From NCBI GenBank assembly GCA_002350805.1, contig DEFO01000042.1:25762-83931 (forward strand): a stretch of 58,170 nt of DNA. The letters run 5' to 3'. This document shows positions 8,841 to 17,649 of the stretch, in pieces. The notes under the pieces were generated by a model. It worked only from the letters and a program-made list of their open reading frames with translations. It had not been told where the DNA came from and searched no databases. Position numbers and translations under genes: made by a program. This DNA is from Prevotella sp. UBA2850 (GTDB taxonomy: Bacteria; Bacteroidota; Bacteroidia; Bacteroidales; Bacteroidaceae). Position 1 is the first letter of the stretch, and each line of letters begins with the position of its first letter.

Positions 8841-9932
8841 TTAATGTTTTAGCCGTTTTTTTAGCCAACAAACGACGGGATAATGGTCTGAGGCGTCGTT
8901 TTTCCGGTCCACATGACAGCGATAAGGCTCCCAGTGCTGCGAGCAGAAAATGTTGTCGATGCGCACATACATGCCGCTCTTGTTGAAGGTCCATCCCAGT
9001 CCCAGACCAGTGGTTACAAAGCAGTCGGTCAGGCCGTTGGCCACCACCCGCCGGGCATACGACAGGGGATTGTCGTTGAAGTCGCCACACACGATCATGG
9101 GCATACCCTCGTGCATGCGGATATAGGCGGCCACTGCCAGGGCCTCGGGCTGGCGGATGACGGCAGCCTCGGCCAGGCGGCTGATGAGCAGGCGCGAGGT
9201 GCTGACCACCTCGTCGCGGTTGTCGACGCCTTTCATCATTTTTTTGAACTTTTGCTGTTCGTCCTCGAGCAGTTTGTTGGTTTCCAGGTGGTTGTTGACG
9301 ACCATCACCGTATCGCCGTCGATGAGCACTTTGAAGGCGGCAGAGATGTTCCACTTCGAGTCGAACTCGATGCGCTCCTTGCCCACAATGGGGTATTTGC
9401 TGTAGATGGCGATGGTGTTGCCGCTGTAATGGCGCACGACCGTGTCGCCATACTCGTAGACCTTCGAGAGCTCGCGACTGATGTCTTTCTGGCTGATGAG
9501 GTCGGAATTGGCCTCCTGCAGACAAACGATGTCGGCCCCGCTCTGCTTGATGTACTCGATGACGGGATTGGTGCCGTCGTCGCGGATGCTGCCTTTGGCA
9601 AACCGGCACACGTTATAGGTCATCACCTTAATGGCGTCGTCGGGTGCATCGGCAGGCATGTTGAGCGGCAGATAGACGCGCAGCGACCCGTAGCAGAGCA
9701 GATAGCCCACGATGGGAATGAGCACACCCTTCCAGTGGAACGTGAGCCAGAAAAACATGAAAGCCAGGTTGATGAGCAGAAACACCGGATAGAGCAGGCC
9801 CGCATTCGTCAGCATCGGGTGCTCGGCAGGACTCAGCCGGCCGGCCATGCCCACCAGCAGCATGATGATGACGGTCACTATATTGGCGCCGGCCATCATC
9901 TTCAGAAAAAACTTCTTCAATCCCTTCAGCAT
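8841..9932 (-). CDS. Membrane-anchored endonuclease/exonuclease/phosphatase family protein
   Basis: A 363-residue protein with three N-terminal hydrophobic segments (about residues 12-100) followed by an EEP-fold domain (DNase I/sphingomyelinase superfamily). Motifs include VMTYNVCRF, DIVCLQEAN (metal-binding Glu), VVNNHLET, MIVCGDFNDNPLS and SDHYPVVCWL with the catalytic Asp-His pair. The catalytic domain is tethered at the membrane; whether the substrate is a phosphodiester in DNA, lipid or sugar phosphate is not evident. The start is coupled to the upstream rhomboid gene: the minus strand reads TGATG, stop and start sharing one base. Such EEP-rhomboid pairs occur in other Bacteroidales genomes. 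Confidence 0.85.
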   Translation of the reverse strand: MLKGLKKFFLKMMAGANIVTVIIMLLVGMAGRLSPAEHPMLTNAGLLYPVFLLINLAFMFFWLTFHWKGVLIPIVGYLLCYGSLRVYLPLNMPADAPDDAIKVMTYNVCRFAKGSIRDDGTNPVIEYIKQSGADIVCLQEANSDLISQKDISRELSKVYEYGDTVVRHYSGNTIAIYSKYPIVGKERIEFDSKWNISAAFKVLIDGDTVMVVNNHLETNKLLEDEQQKFKKMMKGVDNRDEVVSTSRLLISRLAEAAVIRQPEALAVAAYIRMHEGMPMIVCGDFNDNPLSYARRVVANGLTDCFVTTGLGLGWTFNKSGMYVRIDNIFCSQHWEPYRCHVDRKNDASDHYPVVCWLKKRLKH

Positions 9933-10849
9933 CAGTTCTGACGGTTGCTATTGTCGAAAAGGCGGCGTTTCTCCTCTTTCGTCAGACTGTCGTAGCCGCT
10001 TTTCCGTATCTTGTCGAGTATGCGGTCAATCTCGTCCTGCTCCTCCTTCTTGCGGGCATTATACTCCCAGTCGGTCTCATGGCGCGGCTGCTCATAGTCG
10101 CTGGCGCTCTTCTTCGAGTGCTTTTCCCAATAGCGCTTGAACTTGTCGACCGGCGAGTCGCCAGAACCGAAACCGCCGTAAGTGTCTTTCTTGCGCCAAT
10201 AACGTATCATGAGGAAGCCGAACAGCATACCGCCGAGGTGGGCGAAATGGGCCACATTGTCGCCTGTGGTCGACAGGGCAGAAAACAACTCGATGACGAT
10301 ATAACCGGTGATGAGCCACTTCGCCTTGATGGGTACGGGCAAGGGGAAGATGAACAGGCGCTCCTCGGGGAACAGCATGCCGAAGGCCAGCAGAATGGCA
10401 TACACGGCACCCGACGCTCCCACGGTGGTCCAAGCGTTCAGGGCCTGGGCATCGGCGGCACTGAGCGAGAACAACTGCATGAGGCTGACATCATAGCCGC
10501 TCTGGTTCATCAGTACGTAGAGCGAGCCCAACTGGGTCAGCTCCTGAATCAATCCGGCTCCAATACCGCAAGAAATGTAATAAAAAAGGAATTTCTTCGG
10601 ACCCCATACATTCTCTATCACGCAACCGAACATCCACAGGGCAAACATGTTGAAGAAAATGTGCTGCAGGTTGGCATGCATGAACATGTAGGTCACCAAC
10701 TGATACAAGTGGAAATCAGAGGCCAGGAAGAAGTGCAGACCCAACAGATTGTTCAAATCAATATGCTGCAGACTCAGCACGTAGTAAGCCAGAAACGCCA
10801 GCACATTTATAATGAGCAGATTCTTGGTAATTGTAGGTATATTTCTCAT
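9932..10849 (-). CDS. Rhomboid family intramembrane serine protease
   Basis: A 305-residue integral membrane protease that cleaves substrates within or near the bilayer. The catalytic dyad is visible: Ser146 in VGASGAVYA and His204 in AHFAHLGGMLFG. The conserved HANLQHIFFNMFALWMFG block of the early helices is also present. The hydrophilic C-terminal tail (about 80 residues) is rich in Lys, Arg and Glu. The frame extends 25 codons further upstream, but that extension runs through the promoter TACTTTTGC (complement of 10892-10900), so the start at MRNIPTITKNLL is preferred. It is translationally coupled to the downstream EEP-family gene. Confidence 0.9.
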   Translation of the reverse strand: MRNIPTITKNLLIINVLAFLAYYVLSLQHIDLNNLLGLHFFLASDFHLYQLVTYMFMHANLQHIFFNMFALWMFGCVIENVWGPKKFLFYYISCGIGAGLIQELTQLGSLYVLMNQSGYDVSLMQLFSLSAADAQALNAWTTVGASGAVYAILLAFGMLFPEERLFIFPLPVPIKAKWLITGYIVIELFSALSTTGDNVAHFAHLGGMLFGFLMIRYWRKKDTYGGFGSGDSPVDKFKRYWEKHSKKSASDYEQPRHETDWEYNARKKEEQDEIDRILDKIRKSGYDSLTKEEKRRLFDNSNRQN

Positions 10850-10891
10850 ATCTCTTATTCTCGTTTTGATTCGTACTTCACTAAAAACACC

Positions 10892-10900
10892 GCAAAAGTA
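10892..10900 (-). promoter_or_regulatory. -7 element of the rhomboid-EEP operon
   Basis: Minus-strand TACTTTTGC fits TAnnTTTGC, 43 bases before the preferred rhomboid start. It decides against the longer reading frame that begins at 10924. Confidence 0.65.
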
Positions 10901-10982
10901 CGAAAAATATCTATTAAACCGCACAAAAACAGCCCTTTAAGAAAAATTTTTCATGAAAAACATCACTTTTTTTTATTTTTTG

Positions 10983-11014
10983 TTTGTTTTATGAAATGAT
11001 TAACCTATATTTGC
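10983..11014 (+). promoter_or_regulatory. Promoter of the HU gene
   Basis: TTTG at 10983-10986 and TATATTTGC at 11006-11014, separated by 19 bases. This is the full Bacteroidota -33/-7 arrangement and leaves a leader of roughly 45 bases. Confidence 0.75.
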
Positions 11015-11067
11015 CAAAGATTTAACGTGATACTTCTTTATATTAACCATTTAAATAATTCAAAATT

Positions 11068-11340
11068 ATGAACAAGTCAGAATTAATCGACAAAATTGCA
11101 GCTGGTGCAGGTTTGACCAAGGCTGAATCAAAGAAGGCTCTCGACGCAGCTGTTGCTGCTGTGAAAGAGGCTCTCGTAGCAGGTGACAAAGTAGCTCTTG
11201 TTGGTTTTGGAACATTCGCTATCAATGAGCGTGGTGAGCACGAGGGTATCAACCCCGCTACCAAAGAGAAGATCATGATTCCTGCCAAGAAGGTTGTGAA
11301 GTTCAAGGCTGGTGCTGAACTTGCTGACGCAGTAAAGTAA
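11068..11340 (+). CDS. hup: HU family DNA-binding protein
   Basis: A 90-residue histone-like protein that bends and compacts DNA as a dimer. The fold is complete: helical N-terminus MNKSELIDKIAAGAGLTKAE, VALVGFGTFAINER at the beta-arm base, the NPATKEKIMIPAKK arm region (proline at the tip in the family) and KFKAGAELADAVK at the end. The length is typical. It is a single-gene unit with its own promoter and a strong terminator, and its Ala/Lys/Val-rich composition suggests high expression. Confidence 0.96.
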   Translation: MNKSELIDKIAAGAGLTKAESKKALDAAVAAVKEALVAGDKVALVGFGTFAINERGEHEGINPATKEKIMIPAKKVVKFKAGAELADAVK

Positions 11341-11360
11341 TTTTGTAAAAGAAATTCAAA

Positions 11361-11395
11361 AGAGGCGACCTCAATGGAGGCCGCCTCTTTTTTTT
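11361..11395 (+). terminator. Rho-independent terminator of HU
   Basis: A stem with arms AGAGGCG and CGCCTCT, extended by an inner CCTC/GAGG pairing, is followed by eight T residues. The rest of the gap to 11645 shows no gene or recognisable element. Confidence 0.9.
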
Positions 11396-11645
11396 ATCGG
11401 GATAACCTAACGTAAGGCATCTCACCTGCCTGACAAAACCAGTGCAACTTGTTCAACCTGCAAAACCTGTCTGACTAATAAAACCAGAAAAACAGAAGAA
11501 ACCAGGATACACCAGTAATCACCATCTAGTCGACAGAACGCTCAAAAATCATAGATTTCATCGCTGTTTTTCGCATTCTTCCTGCCATGGCGGCGGGAAC
11601 TTCTGTCAGTCTGGAGTTATCAAAAATCGGTCATGAAGCCAGTTG

Positions 11646-13001
11646 TCAGAGTTGGCTGTCAATCCACTCGATGATCTTCTCATGACTGGGACGGGGCGCA
11701 TTCAGACTGACAATGCGGCCTTTCTTGTCGAACATCAGGAAACGGGGAATGCCGTCGATGTCGTAGTTCTTGCAGAGCAACGACTTAAAGTTCTGATTGA
11801 CAATGTACTGTTTCCAGCCGGGTTTGTCCTCGGCAACCTTCTTCTCCCACTTTTTCTTATTGTCATCGAGCGAGATGCTGATGAGCTCTATCTTCTTATT
11901 GTTCTTATAGTGGGCATACAACTTTTCCATGTAAGGAATCTCGGCGCAGCAGGGTCCGCACCAGGTGGCCCAGCAGTCGATATAGACCGCACGGCCTCGC
12001 AAATCCTTCAGCGTGAACTTCCGGCCTGCCTTGTCGTAGAAGTCGAAGTCGGCAGCAGGGGCACCCTTCTTCAGCTTCGAATAGTGGGCATACAGCTGGT
12101 CGGCCACCTCGTGTCCTTTCAGGTTGGTCGATGTGGCTTTGTAGGCCGCCACCTCCTCATCCATGTCTTCAGGTGCCTCCTTCAGCGTCTGCTGAATCCA
12201 GTCGTCGGCAAACTCGTTGATGATCTCCTGATTGGTAAAAGCACTCTTCAGACAGTCGTAGAACGACGCAGCCGTGCGCTCGCCGCGAGGCGGCATGTTG
12301 CTGTTCATATACCATCGCCAGTAATTGCCTATCTTGTCCATGTTACGTCTGTCGTTATGGTCGAACGAAAGCATCCACCGCTCGAAGTCGGCATCCTTCT
12401 TGCCCTGGTTTCCCCATGCCCAGCGGCACAGGTTGGCGAACCGCCCGCTCTCCAGCTGGCGGCCTTTCATCTCTTTATAGGCCGGGTTGCTGACCTTGTA
12501 GAGGGCCTGCAGATGACTCTCTGTCATCTTGTCAACGTCCTTGCGATAGTCGGCAAAGGCAACAGTTGATATCTTGTCCCACGGCCATTGCTTGTAATTC
12601 TCGAAGTCGTCGTAGCCGTTCTCAAACTCAAACACATCCTTGTTATCACCCGTATAGACAATTTCCAGGCTGTTCACTTCCTCGTCAAACGACATTTTCT
12701 TGCCGAAAGAAATCTGCAGATCGGCCTTCATCCCCGGCTCGAGGAACAACATACTGCTGGCCTTCAGGTCCTCGAAAAGGAGATAGGCCAACCCCGTTTG
12801 CTGCACATTGACATCCACGGCAAACGACCCGTCGGCGGCAATTCTCAAGGTGTCGTTGTGCCGTCCCTGCTCGCCCATCTGGGTAATCATGGCAATGCCT
12901 TCCTTGAAGTCCTTCACCTTGCCCGTGAAATGTGCCGGCTGGGCGAGCGTGGCCAGCACAGACAAATGGCAAATGATGACTGATAAGACTATTCTCCTCA
13001 T
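11646..13001 (-). CDS. TlpA-like thioredoxin-fold lipoprotein/periplasmic protein
   Basis: A 451-residue exported protein with an N-terminal signal peptide (MRRIVLSVIICHLSVLATLAQ), an N-terminal beta-rich domain of the DUF4369-like kind, a helical middle and a C-terminal TlpA/AhpC-TSA thioredoxin domain (about residues 310-451). The redox motif is CGPC in DCWATWCGPCCAEIPYM, and the cis-Pro region is GIPRFLMFD. It should reduce or exchange disulfides in the periplasm. It is the last gene of the SusCD-linked operon, one base after the second TlpA gene. Confidence 0.88.
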   Translation of the reverse strand: MRRIVLSVIICHLSVLATLAQPAHFTGKVKDFKEGIAMITQMGEQGRHNDTLRIAADGSFAVDVNVQQTGLAYLLFEDLKASSMLFLEPGMKADLQISFGKKMSFDEEVNSLEIVYTGDNKDVFEFENGYDDFENYKQWPWDKISTVAFADYRKDVDKMTESHLQALYKVSNPAYKEMKGRQLESGRFANLCRWAWGNQGKKDADFERWMLSFDHNDRRNMDKIGNYWRWYMNSNMPPRGERTAASFYDCLKSAFTNQEIINEFADDWIQQTLKEAPEDMDEEVAAYKATSTNLKGHEVADQLYAHYSKLKKGAPAADFDFYDKAGRKFTLKDLRGRAVYIDCWATWCGPCCAEIPYMEKLYAHYKNNKKIELISISLDDNKKKWEKKVAEDKPGWKQYIVNQNFKSLLCKNYDIDGIPRFLMFDKKGRIVSLNAPRPSHEKIIEWIDSQL

Positions 13002-13002
13002 A

Positions 13003-13815
13003 TCAATGACTGTTTACGATTTTCTCGAAATAGGTGTCGAAGTCAGCGAATGACGGACGCTGTGCCTCGCTATCGATGATGATTCCGTCTTTGTCGATAA
13101 TCATAAAGCGCGGAATGCCATAGACGAAATACACATCGTCGAGTATCTTATTACCCTCTGTTGTCACCTGATACTGGGCCCAGTTCATCTCCTTATGTTT
13201 TTTCAGGAATGCCAGCCACTTGGGTCGTGCACTCTCCTTGTCGCAGGCGATGCTCATGATATGCACATTCTTGTTTTTCTTGTATTTCTCCTGCAGTTTG
13301 TTGAGATAAGGAATCTCCTCGATGCATGGCACGCACCAGGTGCCCCAGATGTCGACGAAAAGCAACTTTCCCCTCAGGTCGCTGAGATGAAACAGCTTTC
13401 CTTTCTCGTTCTTAAAGGTGAAGTCGGGTGCCGGCTGGCCGGGAAAGACATGACCATAGTCCTGCTTGTGCTTGGCCAGGGCGGCCTCTACCTTTTGCTT
13501 GAGAGAGTCAACGGTGATACGGTCCAGATAGGGCTGCACCATCTTTGTCATATCGTGGCAACCGGGATATTGGAAGAATCCCAATACCTGAGTGGCGAGA
13601 AACTCGGACTTCAACTGGTCGTAAACGGCATCTATCTTCTTCAGATAGAAATCATAACCTTCGTTCTCCATTCGCTCCATGGTAGCCGGATCGCTATTGA
13701 TAGCCACCTGCAACATGCTGTCGACCACACTCATGCGATACTCACCATTGCTTTGGGCAAATCCTGACAGCACCGATAGTGCCGTCAGGACCAGGGTTAA
13801 AACCATTCTATTCAT
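13003..13815 (-). CDS. TlpA family disulfide reductase
   Basis: A 270-residue exported thioredoxin-fold protein. The signal peptide ends near LSGFAQ, a helical region of about 120 residues follows, and then the TlpA domain with CVPC in DIWGTWCVPCIEEIPYL and the cis-Pro loop GIPRFMIID. It differs from its neighbour in the dipeptide between the cysteines (VP versus GP), which sets redox potential, so the two may have different partners. It lies between the PKD-like lipoprotein gene (30-base gap) and the other TlpA gene (1-base gap), clearly one transcript. Confidence 0.88.
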   Translation of the reverse strand: MNRMVLTLVLTALSVLSGFAQSNGEYRMSVVDSMLQVAINSDPATMERMENEGYDFYLKKIDAVYDQLKSEFLATQVLGFFQYPGCHDMTKMVQPYLDRITVDSLKQKVEAALAKHKQDYGHVFPGQPAPDFTFKNEKGKLFHLSDLRGKLLFVDIWGTWCVPCIEEIPYLNKLQEKYKKNKNVHIMSIACDKESARPKWLAFLKKHKEMNWAQYQVTTEGNKILDDVYFVYGIPRFMIIDKDGIIIDSEAQRPSFADFDTYFEKIVNSH

Positions 13816-13845
13816 TTGTCGTTCTGTTTTCCATCATCAGTGACT

Positions 13846-15345
13846 TTATTCTTCCTCTGAGGTGTTCGTCTCAAAATCGACGATCTTTCCGCAGATGTTC
13901 TTGTAGCTCTTCTCAAGGCTCAACTGTCCGTTGGTGCTCATCCTGAGCACATATACAGAGCCTGAGTTGGCACTCTTACTGCCGTTGCTGGCACCTACAT
14001 ACATTTTGCTGGTGTCCGACACGTCGAACTCCATGCAGTCGATGCTGCCACCATCAACGGTATACTCGCTGATGACATTACCGGTGATCACACTGACGCA
14101 TGTGATCTTATTGCCATAAGCATAATAAATATAGTTGGGATCCATCGAAGAGATGGCAAAGATGGTGGCTCGCGCCATATCGCCGCTGATCTCGCGTTTG
14201 CCACCCGGCACTATGAAATTCCATGAGTCGTAAGTCTCCATGTCGAAATCAGAGCCTTTCACACCCCACAACAGATAGCTCTTTCCACTGTCATCTTTCA
14301 TGATGGCGCGCAGATGGCTCTGTCTGTCATCAGAGAGGGCCACATCGCCCCAAACGATGTCCATGCCTACGTCGCAAGCATCCCAATAGGCATTGCCATA
14401 ACCACTGGAGAGAACATCCAGATTGGAGTAAGCATCGTAGAGGAAGCATTTGTTGTCGATGTCGTAGAAATAGCCCGTGATATTGTCCCTGAAGAAATTA
14501 AACGGAGCAACCTTGCCCGGAGCCGACAAATGAGTCGAGAACTTGGGAAGTGTGCTAGGGGCATCACTCCACACATAGATGTCGCGCTTGAATGCCTTGC
14601 CGTCGACAACGGCATACTCATCGAACGCATACTGTCCATGGATGATGTTCTCCAGACGTCCGGGACTGCTGGGGAAGAAGAAGAGATCCTGGAAGTTCAT
14701 GGTATAGCTGAAGTCAATATTATTGCAGCAGACCACACTGTCCTCGGTGGAGATGACAATCAGCTGATCAGAGTTACTGTTACGGCCTGCCAACCATATA
14801 CCAATAGGACCACGACCCAACGGACGCTCGTTCACTGCCTCGAACGCATTCTCAGTGACATGGTCGAGACTGTTGATGAATGCCACCTGAGCCATTCCGT
14901 CGACATCACTGAGAATGGCCAGTCCCTTGGAGTAGGTGTTGACCACCGTGAGAGCTACCTTTTTATAGTCAACTCGTCCCGTTACATTGTTCGTGGCCTG
15001 GAACACCAAGGCATAATCTGAAGACGGCGACTTGGCAATGGTCGCATTCAGATTCTTCTCGTGCGACACTGTGTCGGGCATCTCCTTGCTGTTATACTTA
15101 TAGATAAACCACAAGAAACTGTAGTCGCTCTCGTCGAAGGCCACCGAACCAGTGATGGTGGGCGTAATGGTGAGATCGGAGAACTGCTCCACCTCATACT
15201 TGTCTTGGATGCCAGAGATGGTCAGTTGGTTTACCTCCTGATAGTCGTAGTTTCCCTCATCGCTGGCACACGACGAAATGGAAAGCAGCATCGTGAAAGC
15301 AAACAACGAGCAAACCGTCGATTGTATGATATTTATTGTTTTCAT
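13846..15345 (-). CDS. PKD-like family surface lipoprotein
   Basis: A 499-residue lipoprotein: the signal peptide ends in the lipobox LSISSCAS, followed by a PKD-like Ig fold (about residues 40-135, ITPTITGS and YSFLWFIYK) and a larger C-terminal region of repeated beta strands that may form a propeller. Proteins of this kind sit directly downstream of DUF4843 and SusCD genes in many Bacteroidota loci. They are thought to be accessory surface-binding components, but their ligand is not established. It contains no catalytic motif that I recognise. Confidence 0.78.
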   Translation of the reverse strand: MKTINIIQSTVCSLFAFTMLLSISSCASDEGNYDYQEVNQLTISGIQDKYEVEQFSDLTITPTITGSVAFDESDYSFLWFIYKYNSKEMPDTVSHEKNLNATIAKSPSSDYALVFQATNNVTGRVDYKKVALTVVNTYSKGLAILSDVDGMAQVAFINSLDHVTENAFEAVNERPLGRGPIGIWLAGRNSNSDQLIVISTEDSVVCCNNIDFSYTMNFQDLFFFPSSPGRLENIIHGQYAFDEYAVVDGKAFKRDIYVWSDAPSTLPKFSTHLSAPGKVAPFNFFRDNITGYFYDIDNKCFLYDAYSNLDVLSSGYGNAYWDACDVGMDIVWGDVALSDDRQSHLRAIMKDDSGKSYLLWGVKGSDFDMETYDSWNFIVPGGKREISGDMARATIFAISSMDPNYIYYAYGNKITCVSVITGNVISEYTVDGGSIDCMEFDVSDTSKMYVGASNGSKSANSGSVYVLRMSTNGQLSLEKSYKNICGKIVDFETNTSEEE

Positions 15346-15366
15346 ATTTCTTTCAATTTCAATGAT

Positions 15367-16161
15367 TTAGTACCAAGGTTCTATAATCTCGCCATTCTCG
15401 TCGTAGACAGGATAGTTATCCGTAAAGTATTGACTCATATAGGCACTTGCAGCATTCCAATACTCATCGCTGAGTAATGTCATTAGGTCGGCAGGGAAAT
15501 CTCTGCCAAGCTGCTCAAGACAAATCTCGTGCTTGCGACGGGAATAAGGTCCCCAATAGTCGGCGGCACAAATGGCATAATAGCCCTCCCATTCGGTACC
15601 CGCATAAGGATCCCAAGGCTCGTCCCAGTAAGATGGCTTGTTCAGGAAGTTGGTGATGTCGATATAGAAATCTGTTCTCCCCTGCAGGCCCAGGCCGAGG
15701 TCGTTGGTAGCCACCAGCGAGAATGCCAGCCTGACTCGTTTTGTCTTGATATCCTCACTGTTGTAGATAATCACTGGAACCCGGGCTGTCATCTCACCCG
15801 CCTTCATGGTGTAACTGTTCTTGAAGGCCTCATAGTGAGTACCTGCCACAGCCTCATTACCACTTGCCTCGGCCAAGCCAAACTGGCGGTCGTGGTCAAC
15901 GGGGGTGCCCAGCAGATTCACTTGCATCCAAACGGTATCTTGCTCGATGGCTTTTCCGGCAAACGAATAGTTGGTACCGGCATTCACCATGTTCCAGTTG
16001 TCGGCATTGGTCTGGAAATAGACACTGCCATCGCTCTCAAATCCCTCATACTCGTTCTCCTTACAGGAAATGAGGAACGTAGCCAAGAGTAACGGAGTAA
16101 GAAGCCAACCGATGACCCTCGCTGACGTGTACTTTCGATGTGATTGATTGTATGTCATCAT
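15367..16161 (-). CDS. DUF4843 lipoprotein
   Basis: A 264-residue lipoprotein with lipobox ATFLISCKE. The mature part matches the DUF4843 pattern: SVYFQTNADNW near the start, then VWMQVNLLGTPVDHDRQFGLA and GTHYEAF, VPVIIYNSEDIKTKRVRLAFSL, then a C-terminal YWDEPWDPYAGTEWEGYYAICA region. The family has no known activity and is nearly always found with SusC, SusD and PKD-like genes, so a cell-surface role in the same uptake complex is likely. Start could also be the second Met. Confidence 0.8.
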   Translation of the reverse strand: MMTYNQSHRKYTSARVIGWLLTPLLLATFLISCKENEYEGFESDGSVYFQTNADNWNMVNAGTNYSFAGKAIEQDTVWMQVNLLGTPVDHDRQFGLAEASGNEAVAGTHYEAFKNSYTMKAGEMTARVPVIIYNSEDIKTKRVRLAFSLVATNDLGLGLQGRTDFYIDITNFLNKPSYWDEPWDPYAGTEWEGYYAICAADYWGPYSRRKHEICLEQLGRDFPADLMTLLSDEYWNAASAYMSQYFTDNYPVYDENGEIIEPWY

Positions 16162-16188
16162 AATTCGTCGTTTCTTTTGATTGATGAT

Positions 16189-17640
16189 TTATTCAGTATA
16201 TCCAAATTCCAACTCGTCGGTGGGCAGAGGCAATACGTATACAGCCTGAGATGCATCAACGGTAGCAAACGGGATTTTACCTAGGTTCTGACGCTTATAG
16301 AAATAGAACAGCTGTCCCTCGCCAATGAACTCACGCTGGTATTCTTTCTGCAGGAGTGCCGTCAGACCGGTTCCCTCGTCGGCTGGGTTGGGATATCCTC
16401 GTTTCTGGAGCAATGTGTAGAGATAACTGATGTCTCCCGAGGCCTCAGCAGCGATGAGATACATCTCGCCAATCTTCAGCAGGGGAATCTGCGTGCCCGT
16501 CAGGTATTTAATGCAATACTCATTGTTGCTGCCGTTCGGTACGGCAAACATACGCTTGGCACGAATGTCATAGTCGATGCCATTAGCACCAAAGACCGAC
16601 ATCTTGCGGGTGTCGCTCATCCGTAGCTGACCGCCCTGGTGGTCGCGGAAATAGAGGTCGCTGTTGTTCTCCTTTAAGTTATAGACATACAGGCCACCAA
16701 TATACTCGTGCTTGGCAACACTCTGCATGAAAGAATACTGATTATTACTTCCATAATGACGGGCCTCTTCCTTGTCGGCAGCAATAAGGGCATCGTTGAT
16801 CAAGTCAAACTTACCGCTGTTGATGACCTCCTGCGCATACGACAGGGCATTGGCCTTGTCACCTTTGTAGAGACTGATACGGGCCAGCAGGGCGGTAGCG
16901 GCGTAATAGTTCATTCGTGAGGTGCGATAGAGCAAGAAACCATCATCCTCGAGATAATCTTCGGTATCGTAGATGAGTGTCTCGTTATAGCCTGCCTCAC
17001 AAATAGGGTCGTAGGGCTTCATCAACTCACGGGCAGCCACCAAGTCGCTGATAAGCTGATCGCAAAGTGCGCTCACGGTCATCGCCTTCTGGGCGCTTAC
17101 CGTCGGTTCAAAAACATAGGGTACTGCCGGCTGGCTGCTACCTGTTGCATAACAGGGAGCATAGAGGCGCATCATGTCGAAATGGAGATAGGCACGTACA
17201 GCCATTGCCTCACCTTTGATGATGCTGCGCGTACTGGCGTTCATCACTCCTCCGTTCTCGTCGCAGTTCTTAATCAGGTAGTTGCAGTTGACAATGGCTT
17301 TATAGCACTGTCTCCACATGCCCTCTGTCATGCTCTCTACCGCCTTGTCGGTATAACTATAGCTCATGGCTGTGGTATACGGCGAGGTCACATCACTATA
17401 TTGCTGAGCCAGCACGTCGAGCAGGCCCATCGTCATATTGCCACCATAGGCGTCAGTACTTGCCATCAATGTATAGACACCCAGCGTGGCGTCGCGGAAT
17501 CCTGCCTCTGAGCTGAAGAGGTCACCTTGCTTGATTTGTGATTTCGGGCGCACATCGAACCAGTCGTCGCAAGAGGTCAGCAACATCAAGCCTGAAACAG
17601 CAAGAATCAATAAAATATTTCTTTTCATTTTGTCTGTCAT
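16189..17640 (-). CDS. RagB/SusD family nutrient-uptake outer-membrane lipoprotein
   Basis: A 483-residue SusD-like lipoprotein that caps the SusC transporter and binds its cargo at the cell surface. Lipobox LMLLTSCDDWFDVRPKSQ, then the SusD N-terminal domain (FRDATLGVYTLMA) and helical TPR-like segments (AVRAYLHFDMMRLYAPCY and ARISLYKGDKANALSYAQEV), and the C-terminal RagB-type end (PLLKIGEMYLIAAEA and REFIGEGQLFYFYKRQ). It starts nine bases after the susC stop. A start four codons later (MKRNILL) is equally possible. Ligand cannot be predicted from the sequence. Confidence 0.92.
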   Translation of the reverse strand: MTDKMKRNILLILAVSGLMLLTSCDDWFDVRPKSQIKQGDLFSSEAGFRDATLGVYTLMASTDAYGGNMTMGLLDVLAQQYSDVTSPYTTAMSYSYTDKAVESMTEGMWRQCYKAIVNCNYLIKNCDENGGVMNASTRSIIKGEAMAVRAYLHFDMMRLYAPCYATGSSQPAVPYVFEPTVSAQKAMTVSALCDQLISDLVAARELMKPYDPICEAGYNETLIYDTEDYLEDDGFLLYRTSRMNYYAATALLARISLYKGDKANALSYAQEVINSGKFDLINDALIAADKEEARHYGSNNQYSFMQSVAKHEYIGGLYVYNLKENNSDLYFRDHQGGQLRMSDTRKMSVFGANGIDYDIRAKRMFAVPNGSNNEYCIKYLTGTQIPLLKIGEMYLIAAEASGDISYLYTLLQKRGYPNPADEGTGLTALLQKEYQREFIGEGQLFYFYKRQNLGKIPFATVDASQAVYVLPLPTDELEFGYTE

Positions 17641-17649
17641 TTAAGGTTT

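Noticed and set aside
10850..10924. N-terminal extension of the rhomboid protease
   Set aside because: It contains the likely -7 element TACTTTTGC; the membrane protein has a normal start at 10849.
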